The notes under the pieces: model-generated
Databases searched by the model: none
Told to the model about the DNA's origin: nothing
What the model saw: only the letters and a program-made list of their open reading frames with translations
Part shown: piece by piece, positions 1 to 11,465 of the stretch
How the letters are laid out: every line of letters starts with the position of its first letter
Numbering within the stretch: the stretch's first letter is position 1
From: Colius striatus
Lineage: Eukaryota > Chordata > Aves > Coliiformes > Coliidae
DNA length: 64,000 nucleotides
Reading direction: 5' to 3'
Assembly (NCBI RefSeq): GCF_028858725.1
Contig: NC_084766.1
Coordinates: 20,562,501-20,626,500 of the forward strand
Position numbers and translations under genes: made by a program

Positions 1-557
1 TCAGGGTATGTGACATTTTGAGTTCAACTGTTTAACCATACACTTGATTGTTCAGCTATTAAAAAGGAGAAACAGAAAGTATAGGACATTACGTAGTTAT
101 TCATTTGCATGTGAGTAGGTTTACCTTGTGACTGAAGCCTTGAGAAGCTCAGAGCAGATGTTAAGAAAAACTTTTTATCTAAGGCAGTAGCACAGCAGTG
201 GGACAGGTCACTCAGAGAGTTACAGAGACACAGACCTTCAAAGGTTTCCAAAGTTCCTGTAAACAAAGCCACAACTGATATGCAAGCTTAGAGCTAAAAT
301 ATGAATAAGGAGTCAACCTTTAACTATCTCTTCCTTAGAAGTGATGTGACACAAATTGAGTCATGTTTGAACAAGCTGATGCAATGGAAAAAAGCTAATT
401 TATTTCCTGTTTGTGGAAACATCTGGCAAATGAAGAAAAAGCAAGTGAGAACCACTGAAATTCTGGAGAAAGGAATAGGATGTAAACTCCTTTTTAAAAG
501 AACAGCCTAATACAGAAGTGTGCATTCTTAATTGAATCTTACCTTTGTGTTTCATAG
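1..557 (+). other. Intron 6 of the LIPM-like gene (partial)
   Basis: This stretch precedes the exon 7 acceptor at 556-557. I looked for the preceding exon (the family's 137-bp exon 6, of the type [12 protein letters not shown]) on the plus strand and did not find it, so it lies upstream of the window. No repeat is recognised. Confidence 0.6.
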
Positions 558-3500
558 GGTTTGCTTGGTAAAAGAGAATTCCTTCCCCAGACTGAATGTC
601 TAAGAAAGCTAATAGTCCCTGTGTGCAGCCACCAAGCTTTTGCCAGGCTTTGTAGACGTATCTTCTTCAGTTTGGGTGGCTTTAACCTGAAAAATATTGA
701 CATGGTACGTATAACTTTTACCAGCTCTTCTGAGATTTTAAGCTTCTGCTCCCAAAACTTACATTCTATCCTGTTGTATGAATCCTGAAATTCCATTAGT
801 CAGTATGACATTGCAGGGAACAGTCTAGACTGTAATATCTTCTGGTTGCCCTGTCAGTGGCAGAGAACTGCTGCCCCATCCCTCAAAAAAATATGTGGCA
901 CCATCCCTCCAGTCAACAGCTGCTTAAAGCCCCCAAAACTGCAGTCTGCCTTCTACCACATCTTACCTAGGCCACCATCTCCTGTGACTGCTGGTCTCAT
1001 AAAGACCTTAAGTATGGTGGCACACCGTGGAAGAAGTAACAAAACCCCTACCTGCTTCCTGTTACCAGGAGCTCTTTACAATGGAGAAAGTAACATATAT
1101 ATTCCCTCTTGTCCTCCTTCTCCAAGCTTTGGAGTATCAGGGATGTGCTGAGAGGCATCGAATACCTTGGGAGTACCTGAGAGAGGGTTGGCATACACTG
1201 GGGTTTAAGACATACTTGGGCACCTCATGCCATGTATAGCTGTAAATCAGAGCACCTGTGCATAAGGATTTTGCTCTAGTATTTTTTAAAAAATGCCTCA
1301 GAGTGTGTTCTCTGATGGAAGTTCACACAGCTACCTGTTAAGAAAGCCCTGCAAGACTAGGATGTGTTTTCTTTCAAATAGTCATGCACTCCTCAGGCAG
1401 TTGCAGTTCAGTTGCAGTTGCAGTTCAGTTGCAGTTCATTTTGCTGTTCCTCTCTCACACAGGCTCTGTTACAGGCTCCTCAAAGAAATCACTTAGTCTG
1501 CAGTCTAAATGGCTGACTTTTTATTCTATCCTTTCCACCTGTATATTCTTTCATGATCTCAGTTATCCTTGAGGGTTTTCCTTCAGTGCTACTCCAAACC
1601 TGACACATGGCCACATCTGAAGTAACTGAGGGAGTCTCCAACCATATTGTATCAATTTCTATTGGGTTTATTGATGCATTACATGGTTGTGGCAGAGGTT
1701 TTGATGTACACCTGAAGAGAAAGGGGGAGAAAATACTGACTGAATATTTTCTTTCAGAAACGAATCAATGTGTATATTGCACAAACCTCTTCTGGAACAT
1801 CTGTGCAGAATATAATCCACTGGAGTCAGGTACTAGCAAATTTTTGGAAGACAAAATACGTACTCAGCTCTAACTTAATGGTATAGGGTGGGTATAGCTG
1901 ATATCCTGCTGTGAATCCGTTGTTAACTTCTTGGAAACACTTGCAGTTTGTGGTTTGCAATTCAAAATGCTATTTTTCATCTCTCCTTCTTTTGCCAGCA
2001 GGATAGAATTATCCTATGTTGTACAGGTACTTTTGAAGCCAGCAATGAAATGTATTTTTATAAAAACATGCAGGAAGCTGTATATAAGATGTATATATCA
2101 CTCTTCTTACTCTGCATCCAGTACCTTTTATAAATGATGCCCACAGTTCTTTACAAAGCTTATCTTAAGAAATTAGTCATGTTTCCAATGTGGAGTCAAG
2201 AAATTATCAAGATGTTGGTTGTGTTGCAAAATACCAATTTCTACTAGTAAAAGCCTTTGTATTTCCATATTTTGCTTTCAAAGCTTTTAGTGTGTGGACA
2301 GCATTAGAACTACAAATAGGAAACTCTTTAGCGGGCTTATTTTATCACTTAGTTACAAGGTGCTGTCACAGTACACCCTCAGCAGCAACGCTGTTGTAAG
2401 CTGCCTTTCTGTCTTTGGGCTCACACTTTCAGGATTCATAAAGCCTGGGCTTAGACACTGAAGGTGCTGCACTCAGAGTAGGTTTCCTGACAGCACTGCA
2501 CACTCTGGAACAGAGCAGGAAGCAGCAGAGAGCACAGTGAGCTTGCAAGAGACCTAACACACTTTTCAACACAGCAAACACACAGGTATACTTGAGTAAC
2601 ATTTGCACAGGTATTTACTTAAAATCAAGCAATACTTTTGGCTGTGAATTTGCATAAAATGTTGTATTTGGTTAAGCAGCTTTTATAGCCACAGCCAGGA
2701 GTAGTTACAGTAGTAACAACCCATTCTGTAAGCAAAGCCAAGGAGCACAAGAGAGGAACTAGAAATGGTGACTTTTAAATTCAAACCAGAGAGGGAAAAT
2801 AAAACAGAAGGAGCCAGTCACAGAGCAGGGTGATGGCAAGAGGACTGCCAGAAGAGTACACAGCAGCAGCAGTGGGGTACTTGTTAATAGACATTTTATA
2901 AACCGGAACAAATTGCCCGAGAAAGCATCTCTGGGGCTTTCTGATGAAACTGTGATATTTTTGGTTCTGCCACAAATGTTTGACTCCTTTTTACTGATTA
3001 AAACTTTGAGCTAATTTACTGTTGGCTCTTTCATAGCTCTTAGAAGAATTTCCATGGAAGCTTTAGATTGGAGTCATGGGCTCAGCAGGGAAAGAACCCA
3101 CACACTTCTGAATAATGGCTTGTAACTACGCTTTTCTTGTTCATCCACTTAGGAGGCCCATTCTGGAAAATTCCAAGCTTATGACTGGGGCAGTTCAAAG
3201 AAGAACATGAGAAAATATCAACAAGTATGTATTGGTGAAGTAGTATTATCACCCTTGGACAACACAGAAGCACACAGGAAGAGAGCAAGGATTTAGTAGG
3301 AGATATGTTTTCAAAACACAAATAGATGAAAGTGTTACTGTTTTCCAGTCCAGAAGCCATCAGAGAAAGGGTGAAAGTACTAATGGCAATGATACATTTT
3401 AAAAGGAAAAGAGAGGGAGACACCAAATTTCTCAATCAAATGATTAATACAACTAAGAAGATGTAATTTTAAGAACTATAGAAAGGAAATTTTGAAAAAG

Positions 3501-4713
3501 AATACATCTAGTGGATAAGACCAATGTATGAAAGCTCAGGGAAACAATATTAAGAAGAGGGCAACTGGAGAATCAACAGCTACTCACAGATTCTGGCAAC
3601 CAGACTGTATCCTCAAGCAGTCCTCCATTCAAGACTCTAATCCCATCCTTAACCCTCCTACCCTTTAGGTCTCTGCAATAGCCTGTTATTACCAAATACA
3701 CGTTCGAATGATGGCTTGCATCAAATGCAGCTTCCTTTGGTTTGTCTTGAATTTCCTTGCCTCTGGAAAGTCACTGGAAGCCTTCTAGGTTTTGTATTAT
3801 GAGAAGTAGTGGGATTTACTTCCTGTGCACTTTCTTCATACCATTTTTGATTGTATAAGCCTATCCCTGCTCTCCTCTCCATATTCTGAACTCAGGAGTC
3901 ATAAGCTACTTTCTCTCTATTTCCTCTCTTCTCATACAGAAGCCACTTCCTGGTCTTTTTCATCCTTGTTATGTGTTGCATTTTCTAACTAGACCACTAT
4001 GTCTTCTGGGCCTGACCAGTATTTCAAAAGGACCAAGAGGACCAAGAGGGGTTCATCCAGAGGCATCCTAACATTTTATGTCCTGTTTCGGGTTCCTGCC
4101 CTACAAAATCCTAGCTGAGAGGGGAAAGATCTTTGTCAACTGAGTAGACACACTGTTAACTGAGGAGGCATTTTTCCTTTGGCTGTGTTATCAGCTGGGC
4201 TATCCTTGCAAGCATAGACAGAAAAGGCAAGCAAGGGCACTTCCTTTCTGTTTGGTTGAGGACTATTCTACTTTGAAAAGTGATAGAAGAAAGCCTCAAA
4301 TGACAGAATTTCAGAATGGTAGGGGTTGGGAGGGATATCTAGTGATCATCCAGTCCTGCTAAATCAGGTTCACCTACATCAGGTTGTCCAGGCAGGTTTG
4401 AAAACCTTCAGAGAAGGAAACTTCACATCCTCTCTGGGAAGTCTGGATGCTCATTCCTGTACTGCTTCATGTCTTCCAGGCTACTGCTCCACTCTACAGT
4501 GTAGAAGAGATGACTGTACCCACTGCAGTATGGACTGGGGAACGAGACTTGCTCGCAGATCCCAAGGATGTAGACATTATACTGTCTCAAATTAAGAGAC
4601 TCATCTATCACAAGAGAATTCCTCAATGGACACATCTGGATTTCATCTGGGGATTGGATGCACCTTTGCACGTGTACAATGAAATTATTGCTCTGATGCA
4701 GAAATACCCTTAA
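558..4713 (+). CDS. LIPM: LIPM-like acid lipase, C-terminal exons 7-10 (gene continues upstream of the window)
   Basis: Seen: four exons with GT-AG borders at 558-704 (147 bp), 1758-1829 (72 bp), 3153-3224 (72 bp) and 4480-4713 (234 bp, TAA stop). All are in phase 0 and match the exon sizes of mammalian acid lipases. The first reads [18 protein letters not shown] and holds two cysteines eight residues apart ([11 protein letters not shown]), the family disulfide loop. The last carries the catalytic Asp (DLLADPKDV) and catalytic His ([13 protein letters not shown]). The segments [22 protein letters not shown] and [11 protein letters not shown] resemble human LIPM (LFGKKEFL, GTSVQNILHWSQ, MTVPTAMWTG) more than LIPF. 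Family role: neutral or acid lipid ester hydrolysis by a secreted alpha/beta hydrolase; mammalian LIPM acts in differentiating epidermis. Position next to ANKRD22 and the putative STAMBPL1 promoter supports LIPM. The nucleophile elbow and signal peptide lie in exons outside the window, so I cannot judge whether the gene is intact. An AATAAA at 5201-5206 is a plausible poly(A) signal. LIPA-like or LIPK-like naming remains possible. Confidence 0.88.
1065..1250. repeat. Sequence block shared with 39168-39350
   Basis: Lies in intron 7 of the LIPM-like gene. By eye it aligns with 39168-39350: both copies share a CTTTGTCCTC-type start, a TATCAGGGA/CATCAGGGA segment, AGAGGCA, a GAGAGAGTTGGCA-like core and CTCATGCCATGTA near the end. 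It is either the upstream edge of the tandem duplication that created lipase C, or two copies of an old dispersed repeat. Order and orientation agree with the duplication. Confidence 0.5.
1398..1440 (+). repeat. 17-bp tandem repeat, about 2.5 copies
   Basis: Two exact copies of CAGTTGCAGTTCAGTTG (1398-1414 and 1415-1431) are followed by a partial third. This is a short minisatellite inside intron 7 of the LIPM-like gene. No function is suggested. Confidence 0.85.
1830..3152 (+). other. Intron 8 of the LIPM-like gene
   Basis: Runs from the donor GTACTA after exon 8 to the acceptor CACTTAG before exon 9. I see no exon, RNA gene or clearly classifiable repeat in it. Confidence 0.6.
4304..4447 (-). 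mobile_element. CR1 LINE 3'-end fragment next to the LIPM-like exon 10 acceptor
   Basis: The block opens with a diverged ACAGAATTTCAGAATGG motif and continues with a GGTTGGGAGGGA / ATCATCCAGTCC / GCAGGTTTGAAAACCTTCAGAG series. The same series occurs at 53372-53500 in the larger CR1. It is the reverse complement of a CR1 3' end, so the element reads on the minus strand. It stops about 30 bases before the acceptor TTCCAG at 4474-4479, so the end of intron 9 is partly or nearly LINE-derived. Heavily diverged and therefore old. Confidence 0.7.
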
Positions 4714-7590
4714 CCCACAACCAGTAGCCATACCTGACTCATTCAATAACACTTGCTTTCACTGGATGTGAACAAATCCTTCTTTTGCATCAGATGGTTT
4801 CTGATGGGATCAGAGAAAGGGTTCTTCCTGTCTATTTTCATACCACATGTCACTGCAGTGCTTTTTGTATCCTGATGGCACATTGCATATTTTCTAGTAA
4901 ACTTGTGGGTCATTAATCACTTCTTAATTGATACAGCCTAGATTCTGCAACAATCATACTTTGCTAACAGAAGACACAGTTTCTTGCAGCCTTCTCTCTT
5001 CTTAAGACTCTAATAGTAATGAAGGCACTGACTTTCTCTGAGTACAGTCATTTTCAATAACATTTTCCATTCTTCACATTATTCCTCAGTTTATTGGACT
5101 GGCAGTTACTGGAAGATGTATTGTAAGCCAAGACTAATTCCAACAATTATGGTATTCATTAATTTTATATATGAAAATCAGAATGTAAACAGTGAGTCCA
5201 AATAAAAAACTCACTCCTGAAAAAAAGATTTTTCATCCCTTAAAACAGGGCTGCTCACTTTTTTTTCATGAGGAAGAGCAAAAGACATAGGTAGGGTAGA
5301 CCCAGCAGAAAACCATAGCCTGTCTCATGGTTCAAACATGCACCTGAAAGGTGTGAAACTGGGATTCAAGGCCCTCCCTGAGATAAAAAAATCCTCACAG
5401 ACTCAATCTCTGCTAACACTTCCAGGATGAAAGTGAACTCTCCAGGGTGAGAGAAAGGATTTAATTTCATCCTGGCAATGGCAGCATTTCAATGGGACAA
5501 TTTGGTTCAAAGTTGCTCTCTGAACCCAGTAGAAACCTCACAGCTCCTGCCATTTTGCATTGAAGCTACTGGCCATCACAGTGCTGAGCTATTCTAACCT
5601 TTCTCATGGCTCTGAGAAGCCTCTTCAGTGTTTAAACACTAAAATAAAATGTATCAAAATATCGCCAGAAACAATCCATTCCATATGTATTTAAAGCACT
5701 TTACCTGTCAGTGGGAAGGGCTGCTTTGAAAACAGTGCCAAAGAAATTATCATCCTATTTAAACTTGTCCCAAATAGGTAGCTATTGCACAAAGACACTC
5801 ACTTCAAGGTTAGCGTCTGTGGTTATTAGGTTATTATGGGTCACCAGTCCTCTACAATGAAATGCCATTAGCTTCAGTGTGAGAAGCAACACAGTGCATT
5901 TAGGGGATTCCTTTCAGTGTGACCCTCTCATTTTTTATTTGAACCAAATATTGGTGGGGGTCAAGTCTGGGATGCTAAACAGGCCAAGTACAACTGATAC
6001 ACTCACAGTTCACTGATGGCACTCTGACCAAAGAGTCAAGTGTCTTGCTTTGAGATAAATGTTTTACTCTGAGAAGTGGTTCATTGGCCATACAATTTTA
6101 CCATGTCTGGTGGGCACTTCTGTCCCTTTCCAAGGCAATCAACAGGCCTATTTAATCTCCTGAGCCCATTGCTGATCTGTGTGCTTCCTGAATGTAAGCA
6201 GTTCTTGATCCAAACAAAACAGGTCTTCTCCAGACAAGACATTCCTTATACCAATACAAATTCCTGGGGACAAATACCCTGCGGAAAGTCAGACCTTCAG
6301 CTGGATTACTGCTTCTAGAGAACATACATGAGGACTTGAGACGTGCTTTATGAGTTTTCAACACTTACAATGGGAAAAGAAATAGCAATACACCTGAAAG
6401 AGACCAGAACATCATCTAAATTCACTTAGAAAAGTGATTGCAGCTATACAGCTAACTTGCAACCTGAGAGACAATAGAGGAGAAAAGGTGTTGTTTTCTG
6501 GAAAATCAGTAAAAACAAGTCAGCCATGAAGCATTAGAAACATCATGGGGACTTAATATAATGTTGCAGAAACCCTTCTGAGTGATTAATTTATGGTTTG
6601 ATGAGATTTATTGTCATTTAGAGACATCAGAACAACTGAGTTATAATGCTTTTCACTGAGATATTACCAAATTAGCTTCTTCACCATCCCAAACAATATT
6701 CTTTACTTTGTATATGAAACAGAGCTGTTGCTGTGGCTTCACTGACATCCTCTTCTTATTTCTCTTCTTCCCTTCCCCCACCACCCAAAGCCATCCCATC
6801 ATCATATCATCACATTCCCAAGAACATATCCCTTTCATCTCAAGTTCTTCTAAATGCTCATCAGTCCATGATGAAACACAAGTTCTTTTGAAGACACTCA
6901 TGAGTTAATTAGCTGAAAAGATTGGCCCTCACCTCGGAGGATTCTACTTTGTAGCCCAGCTGCCTAAGGACACAGAATGTGTCCTTCTGCCCATGGCCAT
7001 CAAGTCAGTTTCAGTGAGGACTGAGCGCCCAGGCTGACTACAATTAATTCAGTAGTTAGGCAAAGATCTCCAGAGACACTGCTTTTCCAGAGTTGATGAA
7101 AATGGATTTGGAGAAACAACAAGTCTTGTTTGTTCCTTCACTGATAGGAAGGTTATATGATGTGTTCAAGTCTTCTTTGCCACCAAATGGTCTTTACAGA
7201 AGCCATGTCAACTCTGAGTGACTAATGTAGAATAAGAAGGGTTTCATGAATTGTGCTGTTCACTGAAAAACAGACTTAGGACAATCTGTAATGTTAAACT
7301 TGAAGTTAACAGAAACCAAACAAAAAGCAGTAGCAGAGACAGTGTTCTTGAGAGAGTGTGTTGAAAGAAGATAGATACTTCATCCTCTTCATCGTAAAAG
7401 TTTATATTCAGAGCATAACCTCAGTTTGGCAGCAGTACAGGTCAGTGTCTGCCACAGCCTCAGGGAGCTGGAACACCCAGGTCCCAGCTAAACATCTTCA
7501 CCACTGATTTGTAGGTGCTCCTGCTCCATGGTACACATTGGGTTTGAGAATTTAACCAGAAGATCTTTTCCATCAAAAGATTTCCCCACT
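4714..7590. other. LIPM 3'UTR and spacer between LIPM-like gene and lipase B
   Basis: The first part (to about 5210) is the probable 3'UTR, ending at AATAAA 5201-5206. Downstream I see no convincing gene. At 7008-7110 there is a block (CAGTTTCAGTGAGGACTGAG, then AATTCAGT-GTTAG, then GTCTCCA) repeated at 39872-39980 ahead of lipase C. It marks the upstream part of the duplicated unit. The rest is anonymous. Confidence 0.5.
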
Positions 7591-7598
7591 TCTGAAAC

Positions 7599-7784
7599 AC
7601 TGCCAAATCAGCACTTAAACACGCTCTACAATACATGCTGCCAACTCATGACACTCACAGTTGCAGTGCTCATTGTGTTTTGACTTCCTTTTATCGGCGC
7701 AGGTTTCTGCCAGTGAATCAGTCTACCAGGGGAGACAGACCAGGCACCGCGGCAGAAGACACAAGCAAGGCAGGCAAAGTAAAG
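7599..7784 (+). promoter_or_regulatory. Lipase B promoter and noncoding first exon
   Basis: A block matching the region before lipase C begins at 7599: CTGCCAAATCAGCA, then TTAAACACGCTCT, then a TTTTATCGG element at about 7689, followed by an exon-like stretch ending in AAAG|GTAAGT (donor at 7785). The paralogous positions are 40546-40574, 40615-40624 and the donor at 40709. Inference: the TTTTATYGG motif acts as a TATA-like element and transcription starts some 25-35 bases downstream; the exon is 5'UTR only. Its open frame is not continued into the lipase frame, because exon 2 has seven bases before the ATG. The start site is not precisely known. Confidence 0.6.
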
Positions 7785-10700
7785 GTAAGTTGCTTGTGCG
7801 TATGTATTACTGATCTTTTCCTCTGTTGACTGTTTCCTTAAAGATGTTCAGACTCAGGTTTGTGCAGTTGCTTGTAAAGAATAGGCAGCTTTTTACCTCT
7901 CTGATCTGTAAGCCTATTGCTATGCATAGAGCGTTAATTTGCTTGTTAGAAGACAAGAAAGTTTTATATACATGAAAGGAAGAAAAAGGGCAACTATTTA
8001 TTTTCCCTCTATTTCTTTTCTTCAGTCTGAAAGCAAGGGAATGAATGTCATAGTATTGCTACAGTGTGCAAACTGGACCTCTGTGTCTTGCAGTATGATG
8101 TACATGCAATATTTTTTTAGTGAGTAAGGCAGCAGATTCTCATTGGCACTTAGTCACAGCTACTTCTCTGGTTGGTGTATGTATGCATTACCACTTAGAA
8201 GAAATAAATTTTAGACTTCTTAAAGCACAAGGATAGATGGATGAATGTCTGAAGGGCTTATATCTTACTTTTGCTAAATCTTAAAAAGTACCTAAAGAAC
8301 TTTCAAGGGCACTTCTCTCCCTAATTTCTTTCCCTCCTATGTATGTTCTTTTATGACAGTTTACCATACTCAGTACTTCCTTATGGCTTCTGTCTCACCT
8401 GCTGAAAACAGATGTTCATGTCTCCTAGCTGTCTTTATTCCTGAAGCTTAAGGGAGAAGTGGTTTGCCAAATTGATGTTATTAAGCCTGCTATATCTATA
8501 CCTGGAAATCCATGAATGATGCCAGCTAAGCCAGGTGATCATAGACTGCATTGACAAAAGTCTGCCTCAACAAGAGGAATAAATTAGCCTCTATATTGCC
8601 TCAACTAATAATATGAAAACAAGCTGAGACATTAGCAGAACTTTTTCTTCCCAAATGAAATTCCCTGTGCAAGGAGACAGAGGCGTATCTTATTCCCATT
8701 AGAACAGAGTAAGCCAGAAGAAAGCAAAAAGAATATTGTGCTAGGTGAGCACGTAGTTGTGAGGCTTCCTGTTTTGACAACATAAATTAAGAAATATTTG
8801 ATACACAAAGGGAGTTGAATGGAGTGTATTTTGATGCCAACTTTAAAGTTTTGGGTGTTTCCAAATACTGCTTCATTCCAGCTGTCTGGTGACTCATGAA
8901 GTTTGACTTCTTTAAAATTTTCCAGTCAAATTCAAAGGTTAAATTGAAGATCAAGTTTTCCTATGAGGAGGAGGTTTAGAGAGTGAAAAAATATCTTTGT
9001 TATCTCTCCTTCATTACCACCAATCCTGATTATTTTCCCCATTACTTGCCAGGCAGTTCTCTCATTTTCTCTTTATGTGTAGCTCCATTTCTAAGTCCAA
9101 AGAAACTTCATAAATCAGCGTGTCTCATCATAGCAAACATCTTCCATCAGGAGCAGATTCTGGTAACACACGGCTGCATGAGAACCTCTGTTCTTCACTA
9201 AAAATTGTATTCTCCATGTCTAGTGGACCTAGCAATGCCTGATTTCACAAAGACTTGTTTCCTGAGTTTGCTTAACTTCCTAATGCAAGCTGTAATACAG
9301 GCAGGTCTCCCACAGAATTCTCTCATATACCTAGCCATGCATGCTTGTGGCTGCTTTCAAACTATGTGGACAGTGACTCATTGGCTAATTTGCTCTTGTT
9401 AACTGCATAGCTGGTTGCAGAACATACAAGAGCTGCTTTGGCATACTTTTCCCCTAACAAGACACTAACCCCACAGAATAGTCGTCTCCCAGCAAACAGT
9501 CCTCAGGAGCTCTTTACAGGCTCAGAGTTCAGTACTTGCTATCTCATTACTAAACTTTACAGCTAAATAGGTAAATTGGTAAAAAACAATTACATCAGAA
9601 GTTAAATACAGGATGAACAGAAAGCTGAGCTAATATAAACACATCATGGTCACAGAGGTATGCCCTCTTCTTCTGAGGAAACCAAACCTGTAAGAGCAGT
9701 AATGCTCCCAGTGAGGGAATCTTACTAGACAGCTTGGTGAGCTATAGGCTTATATCACATTACATGTCCCTTTTGTCTCATGGATTCTATTGTTGAACAC
9801 TTATGTGACCTGTCTGACCTTCATCCTTACCTCTTTGTCCACATGCAGAATAGCTGCTAGTTTCCTCTTCAAAGCCCTCATTCTCTCTTAACACGCGAAG
9901 ACAAAGCAAACAACTACAATTAGATGTATAAGGGCTTTTCCAGAATATGTAAGCACACTGCTGAGCTTCATGGATGAATCTTTTTGGTATAGTTCTTCAG
10001 ATTCAAAAGAAAAATTCTGTCCTACCTACTTGCAGCTCTCTTGTAGGCAAGGAGCACTGAATATGTCAGCATTTCTCTTTCTCTCCAGTTTTAAGTAATA
10101 TTTCCACATGCAATAACTTTCTTGGATCCTGAAGCTGGTCTTCTCTCTTCTACAGAGCATTTGAGTCTAAAGTTACAGGATAAAAAAATGGTCTTGGAAG
10201 CTTACAGAGAGCAGTGTTCCTGCACTCATTGACTGGATTCTGGAAAATAAAGACTAAAAAATGGAAGCATATCTGCTGTAGGTGGAATCAGCATAAACTG
10301 GTGCTAGATAAATTTCACTCTGCAATTTCTATTCAGAAAAGATAATCTGGTACCATCAGTGAACCCAGGAAAGCACAAGGTGTCACCTCCAAATAACCAA
10401 GATAAGATTTGCAATTTACACTCATTTCTAAGAGATAAAGGAGATAGGCCCTTGGCAACATGAAGATAGTTGCAGGATTCGTTGTTCACTGCTCTAAAAC
10501 TAATTCATTCTGTGTTTTTTTGGCTTGTGGTAGACACTGATTCTGAGAGACAGAAACTTTGGGCTCAGAAACAGCAGTAGGAAAAATGCAGTTTATAGAC
10601 AATAGCAGAGTAGGTTCTTGGAATAAGTGGGAAGCCCAAGGGGATGGTGACCTAGATTAATTTGTTTCAGTCTCAAAGGCAAGGTTGAGTGGGAATTGAC

Positions 10701-11458
10701 TCATGGGACTTCTGACCACACATGGTCACCTTGTTCAGTTCATATGCTCAGAGGAACTAAAGTTAAACAGCTTGAACCTGGTCTTGGGCACATCACCCCA
10801 TGGTGAAAGCATAAACTGACACAGATCTAGTGGAAGTATGTTCTCCTAAGCCCATTATATCTCCTCCCAGAGTCCCTGAATTACTCCTGGTTCCTGCATA
10901 ACCCTTCACAAGCCTTATTTACTGATCCCTCACCTCAGCACACCAACACCAAGAATGCTATTTTATCCCAAAGGAGAAGAGGGTAGGTGGAAAGAGAGCC
11001 TGTCCCAAATCTCTCTAACCTCATTCTTGAAAAGACAGGAAACAAAAAAATTGCTTTCTTCTTCCACCTCTCCTGCTGGCAGAGAAGTAGAGGCAGATAA
11101 AAGCAAATAAGCTGAGTGATGATCATGTCAGGTACTCATGTTTCTTTGCCAAGCTTCTGCTAGACTCATGCCAAGAGCTGACCCTTTTTACCAACCACAG
11201 CTCGCTTGTCACCTGCAGGGTACTCTGGCATATTCTCTCAGGGTATCCCCAAGTGCTTTCCTCACCTGTTCTGCAACTCTGTCTGTTAAAAAGGGCGAAC
11301 TGTAGACAGTCTCACCTCACATAGGTACTTATTCTGGTAGATGGCTGGAAAACAGACCTTGGGCAACCTTTAGGAGATTCCTCACTTGCATCTTCCTGTA
11401 GAATTTCACAACACTCTCTTCCTGACACAAACACCCCTGCATGTGCTCTTTCACACAG
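7785..11458 (+). other. Intron 1 of lipase B
   Basis: Runs from GTAAGT to the acceptor CACACAG. Parts (about 7840-8120 and 8760-8960) can be aligned loosely with intron 1 of lipase C (40770-41050 and 41750-41900). I recognise no exon and no classifiable transposon here. Confidence 0.5.
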
Positions 11459-11465
11459 CTCCAAG

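Noticed and set aside
7635-7829. Open frame through the lipase B first exon, also partly open in lipase C
   Set aside because: Exon 1 ends in phase 0, but exon 2 has seven bases before its ATG in both genes. The frame therefore does not join the lipase and runs through the donor. Treated as 5'UTR.
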